Source: Bacillus sp. FJAT-47783 (GTDB lineage Bacteria; Bacillota; Bacilli; Bacillales; Aeribacillaceae). Taken from it: DNA of 64,000 nt. The notes under the pieces are model-generated. The model searched no databases and was not told the DNA's origin. It saw only the letters and a program-made list of their open reading frames with translations. The stretch is taken from positions 1 to 64,000 of the forward strand of contig NZ_JAKZKS010000016.1 in assembly GCF_022808615.1 (NCBI RefSeq), written 5' to 3'. The position numbers and the translations under genes are program-made. How positions within the stretch are numbered: position 1 is the first letter of the stretch; each line of letters begins with the position of its first letter. This document shows positions 9,231-17,885 of the stretch, piece by piece.

Positions 9231-9494
9231 TTGTTTGTTATTCTCGTTTATGATTTTAACGAAAGAAGAGTTGGCAAAGCTTTAAAGATTTCAAGAAAAT
9301 ATCTGCATTGGGTGCAAAATTCAGTTTTTGAAGGGGAAATGACACAAGCTAATTTTAAAAAGTTAAAATATGAATTGAAAGCATTGATGAATCCAGAAGA
9401 AGATTCCATTATTTTTTATACATTTCGATCACAAAAGTACTCGAAAAGAGAAGAGTACGGATTGAAAAAAGGTGGAGATGAATTTATTTTATAA
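9231..9494 (+). CDS. cas2: Cas2, structural partner of Cas1 in adaptation
   Basis: 87 residues, the usual size. The start FVILVYDFNERR holds the conserved aspartate of the VYD motif at the end of the first strand of the ferredoxin-like fold. It begins with TTG at 9231, after GGTGAAGTG, 10 bp beyond cas1. Cas2 bridges two Cas1 dimers in the integration complex. Confidence 0.94.
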   Translation: MFVILVYDFNERRVGKALKISRKYLHWVQNSVFEGEMTQANFKKLKYELKALMNPEEDSIIFYTFRSQKYSKREEYGLKKGGDEFIL

Positions 9495-9510
9495 TAAGGA
9501 GTTTGAATAC

Positions 9511-10257
9511 ATGAGATTAAAAGTACAATTTCGACCAATCAATGATTCGTTAATCTTACCGCTCAATTATCAAGAGTGTCTTCAAGGATTGTTATATAGT
9601 TCATTAAATGATCCAACTTTTTCGTCATTTATACATGATAAAGGATTTCAAAAAGGAAAGAGATCATTTAAGTTGTTTACATTCAGTCGATTATTCGGTG
9701 AGCATGTTATTCTTAGAAAAGAAAAAAAGATAAAATATTTTAATACCATTACTTGGCATGTAGGGGCTGTCATGTCCCAATTTATCCAATTGCTCGGTGA
9801 GAATTTTCTGTTTCGTGGTGAAACAATTTACCTTAAAGGACAGCCTCTAGAAATCGTAAAAGTTGAAGTGGAAAAAGTAGAAATCAATGAACAATCGTAT
9901 TTGATTGAGATGTTGTCACCACTTACTGTTTATAGTACATATGAACAAGCAAATGGAACAAAAAAGACACACTTTTTCTCGCCATTTGATGAAGTATTTC
10001 CAATTATGGTTGAGAATAACTTTTATAATAAATATGAAGCGTTTTATGGAACAAGTCCTGAAACAAGATTCGTCATTAAGCCGATTGATGTAAAACAGAA
10101 ATACAAAGTAGTTACAAGCTTTAAAGGATTTCGAATTACAGCATGGCAGGGAAAATTTGAACTATCTTCATCTCCAGAGCAAATCCGATTCGCTTATGGA
10201 TCGGGACTAGGAAGTAGAAACTCACAAGGTTTTGGAATGTTTCAGATTATTAAGTAA
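9511..10257 (+). CDS. cas6: Cas6, crRNA-processing endoribonuclease
   Basis: 248 residues. The C-terminal glycine-rich loop YGSGLGSRNSQGFG is the signature of Cas6, which cuts the array transcript within each repeat to leave an 8-nt handle (here GATTGAAAC-like ends are expected). ATG 9511 is chosen over the in-frame GTG at 9472 because AAGGAG (9496-9501) lies 9 bp ahead. Cas6 is the last cas gene here, next to array 2; in many I-B operons it is first. A strong terminator follows at once. Confidence 0.93.
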   Translation: MRLKVQFRPINDSLILPLNYQECLQGLLYSSLNDPTFSSFIHDKGFQKGKRSFKLFTFSRLFGEHVILRKEKKIKYFNTITWHVGAVMSQFIQLLGENFLFRGETIYLKGQPLEIVKVEVEKVEINEQSYLIEMLSPLTVYSTYEQANGTKKTHFFSPFDEVFPIMVENNFYNKYEAFYGTSPETRFVIKPIDVKQKYKVVTSFKGFRITAWQGKFELSSSPEQIRFAYGSGLGSRNSQGFGMFQIIK

Positions 10258-10310
10258 AAAAAGTCGTCGACCTCCAATAGCGCTAAAATCCCGGGAGATC
10301 GACGACTTTT
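10258..10310 (+). terminator. Terminator of the cas operon
   Basis: A long stem, AAAAGTCGTCGA...CTCC pairing with GGGAG...TCGACGACTTTT, follows cas6 directly and ends in a T-run. It separates the cas transcript from array 2. Confidence 0.85.
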
Positions 10311-10449
10311 CGAAATTCAAAGGAAAATTGACAAAATCAAAGCATTAAAGAAAAAATACCCATTTTAACAAAAAAGGCACATTTTTTAAAACAAATAAAA
10401 AGGAATTCAAAAAAGAATGTAGAACCTATAATACATGCGGTTTTTTGGG
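10311..10449 (+). promoter_or_regulatory. Leader of CRISPR array 2
   Basis: AT-rich DNA between the cas terminator and the first repeat. TATAAT at 10427-10432 lies 18 bp before the array and is the likely -10 box; the -35 region is weak. TTGACA occurs further up at 10328-10333. The run TTTTTTGGGG meets the first repeat. Spacer insertion should occur at 10449/10450. Confidence 0.6.
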
Positions 10450-13334
10450 GTTTTTATCTTAACTATGAGGGATTGAAACCCCGATTCTTTTTCGATTTTT
10501 TGAATACTTTCATAAATGTTTTTATCTTAACTATGAGGGATTGAAACACAAGCAATATGATAGCGTTACGTTCCACGAGCTATACGTTTTTATCTTAACT
10601 ATGAGGGATTGAAACGCCAACCATGACGAGCACATTGTTAGTTGTGATAGGTTTTTATCTTAACTATGAGGGATTGAAACTCTAAGCAAACTGATCAAGA
10701 TGATCATCAAGAGTCTGGTTTTTATCTTAACTATGAGGGATTGAAACACTTTTCATCAAGAAGTTTTTCGATATCCTCTTTTTTCGTTTTTATCTTAACT
10801 ATGAGGGATTGAAACAATCCAAGTCGTTTAAACTCTTCGGTGATTTCACTTGTTTTTATCTTAACTATGAGGGATTGAAACAAAGAATTTAAAGATCAGT
10901 TCAATAGCGACTTAGAGTTTTTATCTTAACTATGAGGGATTGAAACCAAATAATATATATGCTGCTGCTATAAACACGCGCGAAGGTTTTTATCTTAACT
11001 ATGAGGGATTGAAACCATCTAACTCATCTTTCATGTATCGGAATAGCTCCTCGTTTTTATCTTAACTATGAGGGATTGAAACAGCTCATTTCTATGGATT
11101 CTTTTCTGTCTGTGTATCATGTTTTTATCTTAACTATGAGGGATTGAAACAAAATAACATTGGAGGCAAAGTCTTACATGCTTACAGTTTTTATCTTAAC
11201 TATGAGGGATTGAAACCTTGACACCTTACAGGGCTTTTCTGGGCTTCATTGGTTTTTATCTTAACTATGAGGGATTGAAACAGCGAATCAGTAAAAATTT
11301 ATGTTCCTTCTACTATGTTTTTATCTTAACTATGAGGGATTGAAACCCATAATAATTAGTAGCAACTAAAAGTGGCGTTCCATCGTTTTTATCTTAACTA
11401 TGAGGGATTGAAACCTGTACGAGCTGTCATTTTCTCTTCCATGTCTTCCAGTTTTTATCTTAACTATGAGGGATTGAAACGTTTATTAAAGCACTAAAGC
11501 CCTGCTTTCCATCCCTGTTTTTATCTTAACTATGAGGGATTGAAACCGAAGTGAGGGTGTTAGAATCTCTCTTCTCTCCCGTTTTTATCTTAACTATGAG
11601 GGATTGAAACTAAGAATAGGAAGAACACATTTAATCCTCTTAGCCGTTTTTATCTTAACTATGAGGGATTGAAACATATATTTCAGCACATGTTTAAGTT
11701 CCTTCATCCTTGCGTTTTTATCTTAACTATGAGGGATTGAAACCTTAGCACAACGAATCAAAGATACGAGCGCAAAGCTGTTTTTATCTTAACTATGAGG
11801 GATTGAAACCGAGTGATGAAAGGAGGGCGCGTCATGAACCACGAAGTTTTTATCTTAACTATGAGGGATTGAAACTAACAATCAATAATTTCTTTTTCAT
11901 ACTTTCACCTCGTTTTTATCTTAACTATGAGGGATTGAAACCTTGAAGAAGATGGAACAATGGGCGCTGGAACAAAGGTTTTTATCTTAACTATGAGGGA
12001 TTGAAACACTATTTACTTATAAATATAGCTACTTTTCTGCTTGTTTTTATCTTAACTATGAGGGATTGAAACAAATGAATACTTAATTGTCCGAGCGAAG
12101 CACGCAAGGTTTTTATCTTAACTATGAGGGATTGAAACTCAAGTGCGTCTGCTTGGTCGGCTAAACAATAGCAACTGGTTTTTATCTTAACTATGAGGGA
12201 TTGAAACTATATTTTTGACCCGTCTGACAATCTATTAGCGATGTTTTTATCTTAACTATGAGGGATTGAAACCCCTGTCACTAAGCCTACTATGGTGTGC
12301 GGTAGCCTCGTTTTTATCTTAACTATGAGGGATTGAAACTCCCTTCTTTTGTTGTCCATTCATCGCTTTTTCCAGGTTTTTATCTTAACTATGAGGGATT
12401 GAAACCATTTCCCCTTTTCATTTTATTTTTGTTTTTGTGCGTTTTTATCTTAACTATGAGGGATTGAAACAAAGGAGACGACAACAGCCACAACACTCCG
12501 AACAAGTTTTTATCTTAACTATGAGGGATTGAAACTTGCTTCAAACGTTTGATCAATACAATGTATCTTTCGTTTTTATCTTAACTATGAGGGATTGAAA
12601 CTAATAACTCATTCCTGCGATATGTTGGGACAGATCGGTTTTTATCTTAACTATGAGGGATTGAAACCGTGCATGAAGACGGAGACTATGCGGCTCGCTC
12701 AAGTTTTTATCTTAACTATGAGGGATTGAAACTCTGATACAAGGTACGATTCATAGTTTCGAACCACTTGTTTTTATCTTAACTATGAGGGATTGAAACT
12801 CAGTTAATATGATGTAACCAGTTGCATCGTTATTTCCCGTTTTTATCTTAACTATGAGGGATTGAAACTCATTCAACCGACATAATTCAAAATGCGTTTC
12901 ATGCGTTTTTATCTTAACTATGAGGGATTGAAACTAGTCATCCCAGTCCTGGACTTTGCAATAAGCCTTTAATGTTTTTATCTTAACTATGAGGGATTGA
13001 AACCGGGATGACGTGGCACGACGCGAAGAAATCGCACAGCGTTTTTATCTTAACTATGAGGGATTGAAACTTAAATAGACACCTTTAACCGTAATGGTTT
13101 TGCCGCGTTTTTATCTTAACTATGAGGGATTGAAACACGACTTCCGAATCAGGTCGAGGATTTCTTCAAACTGTTTTTATCTTAACTATGAGGGATTGAA
13201 ACGACGAATGGGATGGACACAATTGGGTAACTGAATCGTTTTTATCTTAACTATGAGGGGTTGAAACAATAAATGCACAGCTAACTTTGCTAAAGTACGT
13301 ATGCGTTTTTATCTTAACTATGAGGAATTCAAAC
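10450..13334 (+). CRISPR. CRISPR array 2, subtype I-B, 44 repeats and 43 spacers
   Basis: Same 30-bp repeat as array 1, from 10450-10479 to 13305-13334, with spacers of 34-39 bp. The first 42 repeats look uniform; the last two (13238 with one change, 13305 with two) are decayed, so the leader is on the left. Spacer 8 (10947-10985) equals array 1 spacer 2 plus three bases. Spacer 14 (11347-11384) is a diverged version of array 1 spacer 18. Spacers 21 (11810-11845) and 22 (11876-11911, complement strand) each include a ribosome-binding site and ATG, so both look taken from gene starts. This looks like the active array. Confidence 0.98.
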
Positions 13335-13562
13335 CGGTTTTTTCCATCCAATAAAGAGTTAGTGGATTTTAAAACTAATCATTAGTAGAACCTCTCTTGA
13401 AATAATTCATAAATTCTATTTTTATGTCTTGTAAGTTTTCAAAAATCACTCCTTCTATCTTGAGTTTTCTAAAAAATATCAAAATTCTATATTGAAAAAC
13501 TATTAAAAGATCATTAAAATAGTCTTTAAACTTACAAACGACAAAACTAGGAGGTTGCAAAA
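13335..13562. other. Gap between CRISPR array 2 and cstA
   Basis: AT-rich, without a convincing gene. It should hold the cstA promoter, but no clear -35/-10 pair stands out. AGGAGG lies just ahead of ATG 13563. Confidence 0.5.
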
Positions 13563-14999
13563 ATGGTTACATTTGTGACGGCAATTGTGTTATTAATTTT
13601 AGGGTATTTTATTTATTCGAAAGTGGTCGAAAAAATATTTGTTATTAATGATGCAAATGTAACGCCTGCTTATTCAAAAGCGGATGGGCTTGATTATACG
13701 CCACTCAGCTGGTGGAAAGGGACACTCATTCAGCTTTTAAATATTGCTGGTCTTGGTCCGATTTTTGGAGCTGTGATGGGGGCGTTATATGGTCCGGTTG
13801 CTTTTATTTGGATCGTGATTGGGTGTATTTTTGCAGGGGCCGTTCATGATTATTTTTCCGGAATGTTATCACTAAGGCATGGGGGAGAGCAATATCCTTC
13901 ATTAGTCGGTCGTTATTTAGGAAATGTTGTGAAGGCTTTTATTAATGTTCTTTCTATCATTTTAATGATCCTAGTAGCGGCAGCCTTTACGGCGGGGCCT
14001 GCGCAGCTTATTGCCCAAGTAACACCGTTAAGCTATATGGCAGCGATTCTAATCGTATTTGCTTATTTTGTGTTAGCTGCTGTATTACCAATTAATAAAG
14101 TGATTGGGCGGATTTATCCAATCTTCGGGGCGGTTTTACTATTTATGGCTGTATCCATTGGTATCGGACTGTTTTTTATGGACAAACCGATTCCAAACGT
14201 AACATTTGAAAATTTACATCCGAACGAATTGCCAATTTGGCCACTGCTTATGGTGACTATTTCATGTGGAGCGATCTCTGGATTTCACTCTACGCAAAGT
14301 CCAATTATTGCTCGGACGATGAAAAAAGAAAGTGACGGTCGGAAAGTATTTTACGGTGCGATGATATTAGAAGGAGTTATCGCGCTCATTTGGGCAGCGG
14401 CAGGAATGACGTTCTTCGGTGGAACAAACGGATTAGGTAGTGCATTAGCGGAAGGTGGACCTGCAGGTGTTGTCAATGAAATTAGCACCTCATTACTCGG
14501 TACACTCGGTGGAATTATGGCGATTTTAGGTGTTATTGTTTTACCAATCACAACAGGTGACACGGCTTTACGCTCTTCTCGGATGATGCTCGTAGACTTA
14601 GTGAAGCAATTTGGAATGAACGTGAATTCCCCTAAAAAATCAGTATTATTGACCATTCCAGTTATCGTTGTGACATTTGCGCTGACTCAAATGGATTATA
14701 CATTCCTATGGCGATACGTTGGCTGGACAAATCAAGTCGTTGCAACGGTCATGCTTTGGACGGGCGCTGTCTACTTATTACAAAACGGAAAATTTCACTG
14801 GATTTGTAGTATTCCCGCAATGTTTATGACAAGTGTCGTTACTACGTATTTATTTTACGCTCCAGAAGGGTTCCAGATGGCTTTCCGACCGTCTATGATC
14901 ATCGGCTTAATTTTAACGGCTGCGGTTATCGGTTGGTATTTTGCTCAAATTAAAAAGTTTAAAAATTCTGAATACAAAACATTAAGCAAAGCAGTATAA
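13563..14999 (+). CDS. cstA: CstA-family carbon starvation transporter (short form)
   Basis: 478 residues, almost all hydrophobic, with about 12-14 membrane spans. Recognisable CstA segments are GLGPIFGAVMGALYGP, AGAVHDYFSGMLSLRHGGEQYP and TTGDTALRSSRMM. The family imports pyruvate or peptides when carbon is short. It is shorter than E. coli CstA (about 700), lacking the long C-terminal part, as several Firmicute members do. AGGAGG precedes ATG 13563, and a terminator follows, so it is a single-gene unit. The substrate is not known from sequence. Confidence 0.85.
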   Translation: MVTFVTAIVLLILGYFIYSKVVEKIFVINDANVTPAYSKADGLDYTPLSWWKGTLIQLLNIAGLGPIFGAVMGALYGPVAFIWIVIGCIFAGAVHDYFSGMLSLRHGGEQYPSLVGRYLGNVVKAFINVLSIILMILVAAAFTAGPAQLIAQVTPLSYMAAILIVFAYFVLAAVLPINKVIGRIYPIFGAVLLFMAVSIGIGLFFMDKPIPNVTFENLHPNELPIWPLLMVTISCGAISGFHSTQSPIIARTMKKESDGRKVFYGAMILEGVIALIWAAAGMTFFGGTNGLGSALAEGGPAGVVNEISTSLLGTLGGIMAILGVIVLPITTGDTALRSSRMMLVDLVKQFGMNVNSPKKSVLLTIPVIVVTFALTQMDYTFLWRYVGWTNQVVATVMLWTGAVYLLQNGKFHWICSIPAMFMTSVVTTYLFYAPEGFQMAFRPSMIIGLILTAAVIGWYFAQIKKFKNSEYKTLSKAV

Positions 15000-15034
15000 A
15001 AAAGCTGTCAACTAAGACAGCTTTTTCCTTTTTG
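15000..15034 (+). terminator. Terminator of cstA
   Basis: AAAGCTGTC (15001-15009) pairs with GACAGCTTT (15016-15024) around a 6-base loop and is followed by TTCCTTTTT. Confidence 0.85.
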
Positions 15035-15216
15035 AAAAGAAAAACATACAGTAAAAAGACTTATATATCAAGGAGTTTAGAAAGCATTATAAAGTAGCAA
15101 ATAAAATTTCATTGAATATTTAAAAAAATATGACATCCCTGATAAGTATTGCACTTCTGTTTAAAATGCTGTACTCTTTATTTACTTTGTTATTTTAGCG
15201 AAATAAAAATATATAT

Positions 15217-15387
15217 CTTCTTATCAAGAGAGACGGAGGGACTGGCCCGAGGATGTCTCGGCAGCGGACTCATTTATGAGTGCTGTGCCAAATCCAGCAA
15301 GCTTTTTGGCTTGAAAGATAAGAAGGGTTTCTTATAGATACGTATAAGACCTCTTCTTATGTTTGCAAAAAGAAGAGGTCTTTTTGT
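15217..15387 (+). promoter_or_regulatory. SAM-I riboswitch (S-box) with terminator
   Basis: The aptamer closes with helix P1: CTTCTTATC (15217-15225) with GATAAGAAG (15317-15325). Inside are the S-box words AGAGA, GGAGGGACTGGCCC, CGGCAGC and CCAAATCCAGCAA. Downstream, AAGACCTCTTCTT (15347-15359) and AAGAAGAGGTCTT then TTTG form a terminator. The P1 3' strand ATAAGAAG can pair with CTTCTTAT in the terminator, giving an antiterminator. So SAM binding should stop transcription of the transporter at 15425, and methionine shortage should turn it on. Confidence 0.93.
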
Positions 15388-15424
15388 ATGGCCTTTTCGA
15401 CATTTTATGAAATGAGGTGGAAGT

Positions 15425-16753
15425 ATGGAAATCAAAAAGGGAAATCCATTTGCGTTATTTCCATTTTTAGTCTTTTTAATCTTGTTTATCGGTGCTGGTA
15501 TTGTCACAGGAGATTTTTATCAATTTCCTGTCATTGTTGCGATTATGATCGCATCTAGTATTTCGCTTTTAATGAAAAGAAAGGAATCTTTGCACAAGAA
15601 AATAGACGTGTTTACAAAAGGTGCAGGAAATCCGAATGTCATGTTAATGGTCATCATATTTTTATTAGCAGGTGCTTTTTCGGAAGTGGCAAAAGGTATG
15701 GGAGCGGTAGAATCCACTGTTAACTTAGCCCTTTCTGTTGTACCGCAAAATTTATTGATCGTCGGGGTTTTCATCATTGCTTGTTTTATTTCGATTTCGA
15801 TGGGAACATCGATGGGAACCATTGTCGCATTAGCCCCAATTGGAGTTGGAATTAGTGAACAGACAGATATTTCATTAGCCTTATCGATGGCGTCTGTGAT
15901 TGGCGGTGCGATGTTCGGGGACAACTTATCGTTTATTTCGGATACGACGATTGCAGCTGTTCGTACGCAAAACACGAAAATGAAAGATAAATTTAAAGTA
16001 AACTTCTTTATCGTGTTACCGGCTGCCGTTGTGACCGCGATTTTGTTCGGTGTATTAACAGCAGGAGCAGAGGCGCAAATTACAAATGAATCCTTTAACT
16101 TTATTAAAATTTTACCGTACTTAGGTGTGATTATTGCAGCATTAGCTGGAGTGAATGTGTTAATCGTCTTAACGGGTGGAATTATTTTTGCTGGAATCAT
16201 CGGCTTAGTTGACGGCAGTTATAAAGGTGGTATGGCGTTCATTCAGGCGATTGGAACGGGTGTTGTTGGAATGGAAGACCTTGCTCTATTAGCCATCCTT
16301 ATTTCTGGAATGGTCGCAGTTATTAAGCATAACGGCGGTATTGATTTCTTACTTCAACTTGTGACACGAAATGTGAAATCGAACAAAGGTGCTCAACTAA
16401 GCATCGCAGGACTTGTTAGCTTAACGAATTTATCAACGGCGAACAATACGATTTCCATCTTAATCGCTGGACCGCTTGCAAAAAATATTGCCGACAAATT
16501 TGATGTGGATCCGCGGAAATCAGCAAGCATTCTTGATATATTCTCTTGTGCGTTCCAAGGATTGATTCCTTACGGTGCTCAAATGTTAGCAGCAGCGGGT
16601 ATCGCATCGATTTCACCAATCAGCATTTTACAATATTCGTACTACCCTATTTTAATTGGAATTTGCGGTGTGCTTGCGATTCTCTTTGAATTCCCTCGAT
16701 TAAATAGAAAAAAAGAAATGCAAAAAGAAGTAGAAGTGAATAAAGCGATATAA
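15425..16753 (+). CDS. metT: NhaC-superfamily transporter under S-box control, probable methionine transporter
   Basis: 442 residues with about 11-12 membrane spans. It belongs to the NhaC-like ion transporter superfamily: GTSMGTIVALAPIGVG, then GGAMFGDNLSFISDTTIAA, the place where NhaC proteins have their conserved D-x-L-S-x-x-S-D motif. The SAM riboswitch directly upstream points to methionine supply rather than pH control. Comparative genomics has named S-box-linked NhaC-type proteins MetT, a predicted methionine transporter; the symbol is given on that basis. GAGGTGG precedes ATG 15425. A terminator follows the gene. The substrate remains inferred. Confidence 0.78.
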   Translation: MEIKKGNPFALFPFLVFLILFIGAGIVTGDFYQFPVIVAIMIASSISLLMKRKESLHKKIDVFTKGAGNPNVMLMVIIFLLAGAFSEVAKGMGAVESTVNLALSVVPQNLLIVGVFIIACFISISMGTSMGTIVALAPIGVGISEQTDISLALSMASVIGGAMFGDNLSFISDTTIAAVRTQNTKMKDKFKVNFFIVLPAAVVTAILFGVLTAGAEAQITNESFNFIKILPYLGVIIAALAGVNVLIVLTGGIIFAGIIGLVDGSYKGGMAFIQAIGTGVVGMEDLALLAILISGMVAVIKHNGGIDFLLQLVTRNVKSNKGAQLSIAGLVSLTNLSTANNTISILIAGPLAKNIADKFDVDPRKSASILDIFSCAFQGLIPYGAQMLAAAGIASISPISILQYSYYPILIGICGVLAILFEFPRLNRKKEMQKEVEVNKAI

Positions 16754-16778
16754 AAGGTCTCGGATGAGGCCTTTTTTA
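16753..16778 (+). terminator. Terminator of metT
   Basis: AAAGGTCTC and GAGGCCTTT pair around GGAT, followed by a T-run. Its last bases, TTTAT (16775-16779), also form the left junction of the IS605-like element that follows. Confidence 0.75.
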
Positions 16779-16779
16779 T

Positions 16780-16954
16780 CCCACTCTTAACGGGCAGTAA
16801 GACCCCCACCTCAAGATTCTGTAGTAAAGCAAAGAAGATAGGTGGGGGACAACTGCCCGTAAAGGTCCGATTGGTTCAAGGGCCTTTAGGTCATCCCGTA
16901 GGGACTAACATTCAGTGGGGGAAAAAACCCCCACTGAATGAAGTTTCACTTTAT
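16780..16954 (+). mobile_element. tnpB-less IS200/IS605-like mini-element, copy 1
   Basis: Two large hairpins. The left one is ACGGGCAGT-ACCCCCACCT with AGGTGGGGG-ACTGCCCGT (about 16790-16860). The right one is CATTCAGTGGGGG with CCCCCACTGAATG (about 16908-16940). The element follows TTTAT and ends TTTCAC-TTTAT. Copies 2 (43857) and 3 (50244) share both ends but differ in the middle. Subterminal hairpins, insertion after a fixed pentamer and no target duplication are marks of IS200/IS605. No transposase is present, so it is a non-autonomous (PATE-like) derivative. Confidence 0.65.
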
Positions 16955-16960
16955 ATGAAA

Positions 16961-17080
16961 CCCCAATTATGTCGATTGTAGCCCCAATTAATGAAAATAA
17001 GCCCCAATTAATGAAAATAACCCCCAATTAATGAAAATAACCCTCAATTTATGAAAAAGACCCCCAACTAAACTCCAAAA
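16961..17080. repeat. 20-21 bp phased word tract T1
   Basis: CCCCAATTA-type words start at 16961, 16982, 17002, 17022, 17042 (CCTCAATTT) and 17062 (CCCCAACTA): steps of 21, 20, 20, 20, 20. Units 2-4 are nearly identical (CCCCAATTAATGAAAATAA); the others are diverged. It begins 7 bp beyond the IS605-like copy 1. No open frame is preserved across it. Confidence 0.85.
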
Positions 17081-17156
17081 AACATAACTTTCATTAACAA
17101 ATATTCGAAACTTTTCATTATTATCAAACGTACAAATTAAGAAAGAGGTGATGAAA

Positions 17157-17360
17157 ATGTCCGTATTCTTTCTTATTTTACTCCCAATTGTCATAATTTT
17201 TATTGCTATCGGTGTATCCAAACCATCAAATCGTCGTTATATGAAAGGAATCAATCATTCTACCCATTACACAGGAGACTATGACGATTCAACTAATTGT
17301 GATAGCTTTGGAGGAGATTTTGGCGGAGGGGATAGCGGTAGTTGTGGAGGGGGCGATTAA
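17157..17360 (+). CDS. Small membrane protein with Gly/Asp/Cys-rich tail
   Basis: 67 residues. One hydrophobic N-terminal span (FFLILLPIVIIFIAIGV) is followed by a polar stretch and a tail of Gly, Asp, Ser and two Cys (SFGGDFGGGDSGSCGGGD). ATG 17157 is chosen because AGAGGTG (17144-17150) lies 6 bp ahead; the frame could extend to GTG 17148. I do not recognise a function. Similar short anchors with glycine-rich ends occur in Bacillus. No partner gene is adjacent. Confidence 0.65.
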   Translation: MSVFFLILLPIVIIFIAIGVSKPSNRRYMKGINHSTHYTGDYDDSTNCDSFGGDFGGGDSGSCGGGD

Positions 17361-17390
17361 GCCTTTTTATTGAAAGCATAATAGGTTGTA

Positions 17391-17470
17391 CAAAATTTTT
17401 TGTCTAGTTCCGGGCTCATCGGATTGAGGTCAAAAGCCAATAGACGGGCGCGCCTTCCGATTTCTTAATT
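17391..17470. repeat. Decayed copy of a dispersed Bacillaceae intergenic repeat
   Basis: The words TTGTCTAGTTCCGGGCTC, GAGGTCAAAAGCCAAT and GCGCGCCTTCCG occur in the order seen in a repeat found in many Bacillus genomes (it begins TGTCTAGCTCCAGCGCC, carries a CATAAGCC centre and ends AAGGCGCTT). A second relic lies at 35595-35795. The identification is from memory. Confidence 0.45.
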
Positions 17471-17574
17471 AAAATGAATAATTAGATAGCATCTCGGCAA
17501 GTTAACTTAAAAAATGTCCCTTAGTAAGGCTAATACGTTTATTATATATGGAAAGTGAGAGGCGGTTGTTGACG

Positions 17575-17778
17575 TTGGAAAATAAATATTGTCCGATATG
17601 TGGAGAAGAAAACAAGTGTATGGCAGGGACACAAGAACAATGGAACTGCTGGTGTGGTAAGCAAGGAACATTTCCTAAAGGAATCTTTGAGTTCGTTCCA
17701 ACAGAGAGTAATGGGAAACATTGTATATGTGAAAACTGTGTAAATACATTTAGAGAACAATCAAACATAGAAAATTGA
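17575..17778 (+). CDS. Cysteine-rich CWC-type small protein
   Basis: 67 residues from TTG 17575 (MENKYCPICG). Cysteines fall as CPICGEENKC, CWCG, then CICENC, the pattern of the Cys-rich CWC family of probable zinc-binding proteins, with the name-giving W-N-C-W-C-G segment. GAGGCGG (17559-17565) is 9 bp before this TTG; the frame is also open from ATG 17548. The function of the family is unknown. It stands alone, ending before a bidirectional terminator. Confidence 0.75.
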   Translation: MENKYCPICGEENKCMAGTQEQWNCWCGKQGTFPKGIFEFVPTESNGKHCICENCVNTFREQSNIEN

Positions 17779-17835
17779 ACCGTAAATGACTCCGAGAACA
17801 GATCTGGTTTTTCAATACTAAAAATAAAGTAGTTA

Positions 17836-17880
17836 GAATAAGAAACAGAAGTTAAAAAACTAACTACTGTTTCTTATTTA
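17836..17880. terminator. Bidirectional terminator
   Basis: AATAAGAAACAG pairs with CTGTTTCTTATT around an AT-rich loop that can itself pair (TTAGTT with AACTAA). It lies between convergent genes. Confidence 0.75.
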
Positions 17881-17885
17881 CGCAA

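Noticed and set aside
13375-13560. 61-codon minus-strand frame before cstA
   Set aside because: It has no ribosome site, overlaps the cstA leader, and its product is low-complexity AT-driven sequence.
15520-16200. 226-codon open frame on the minus strand opposite metT
   Set aside because: It mirrors a membrane-protein gene that has a ribosome site, riboswitch and terminator. The antisense frame has no ribosome site and a low-complexity, Ile/Thr/Asn-rich product.
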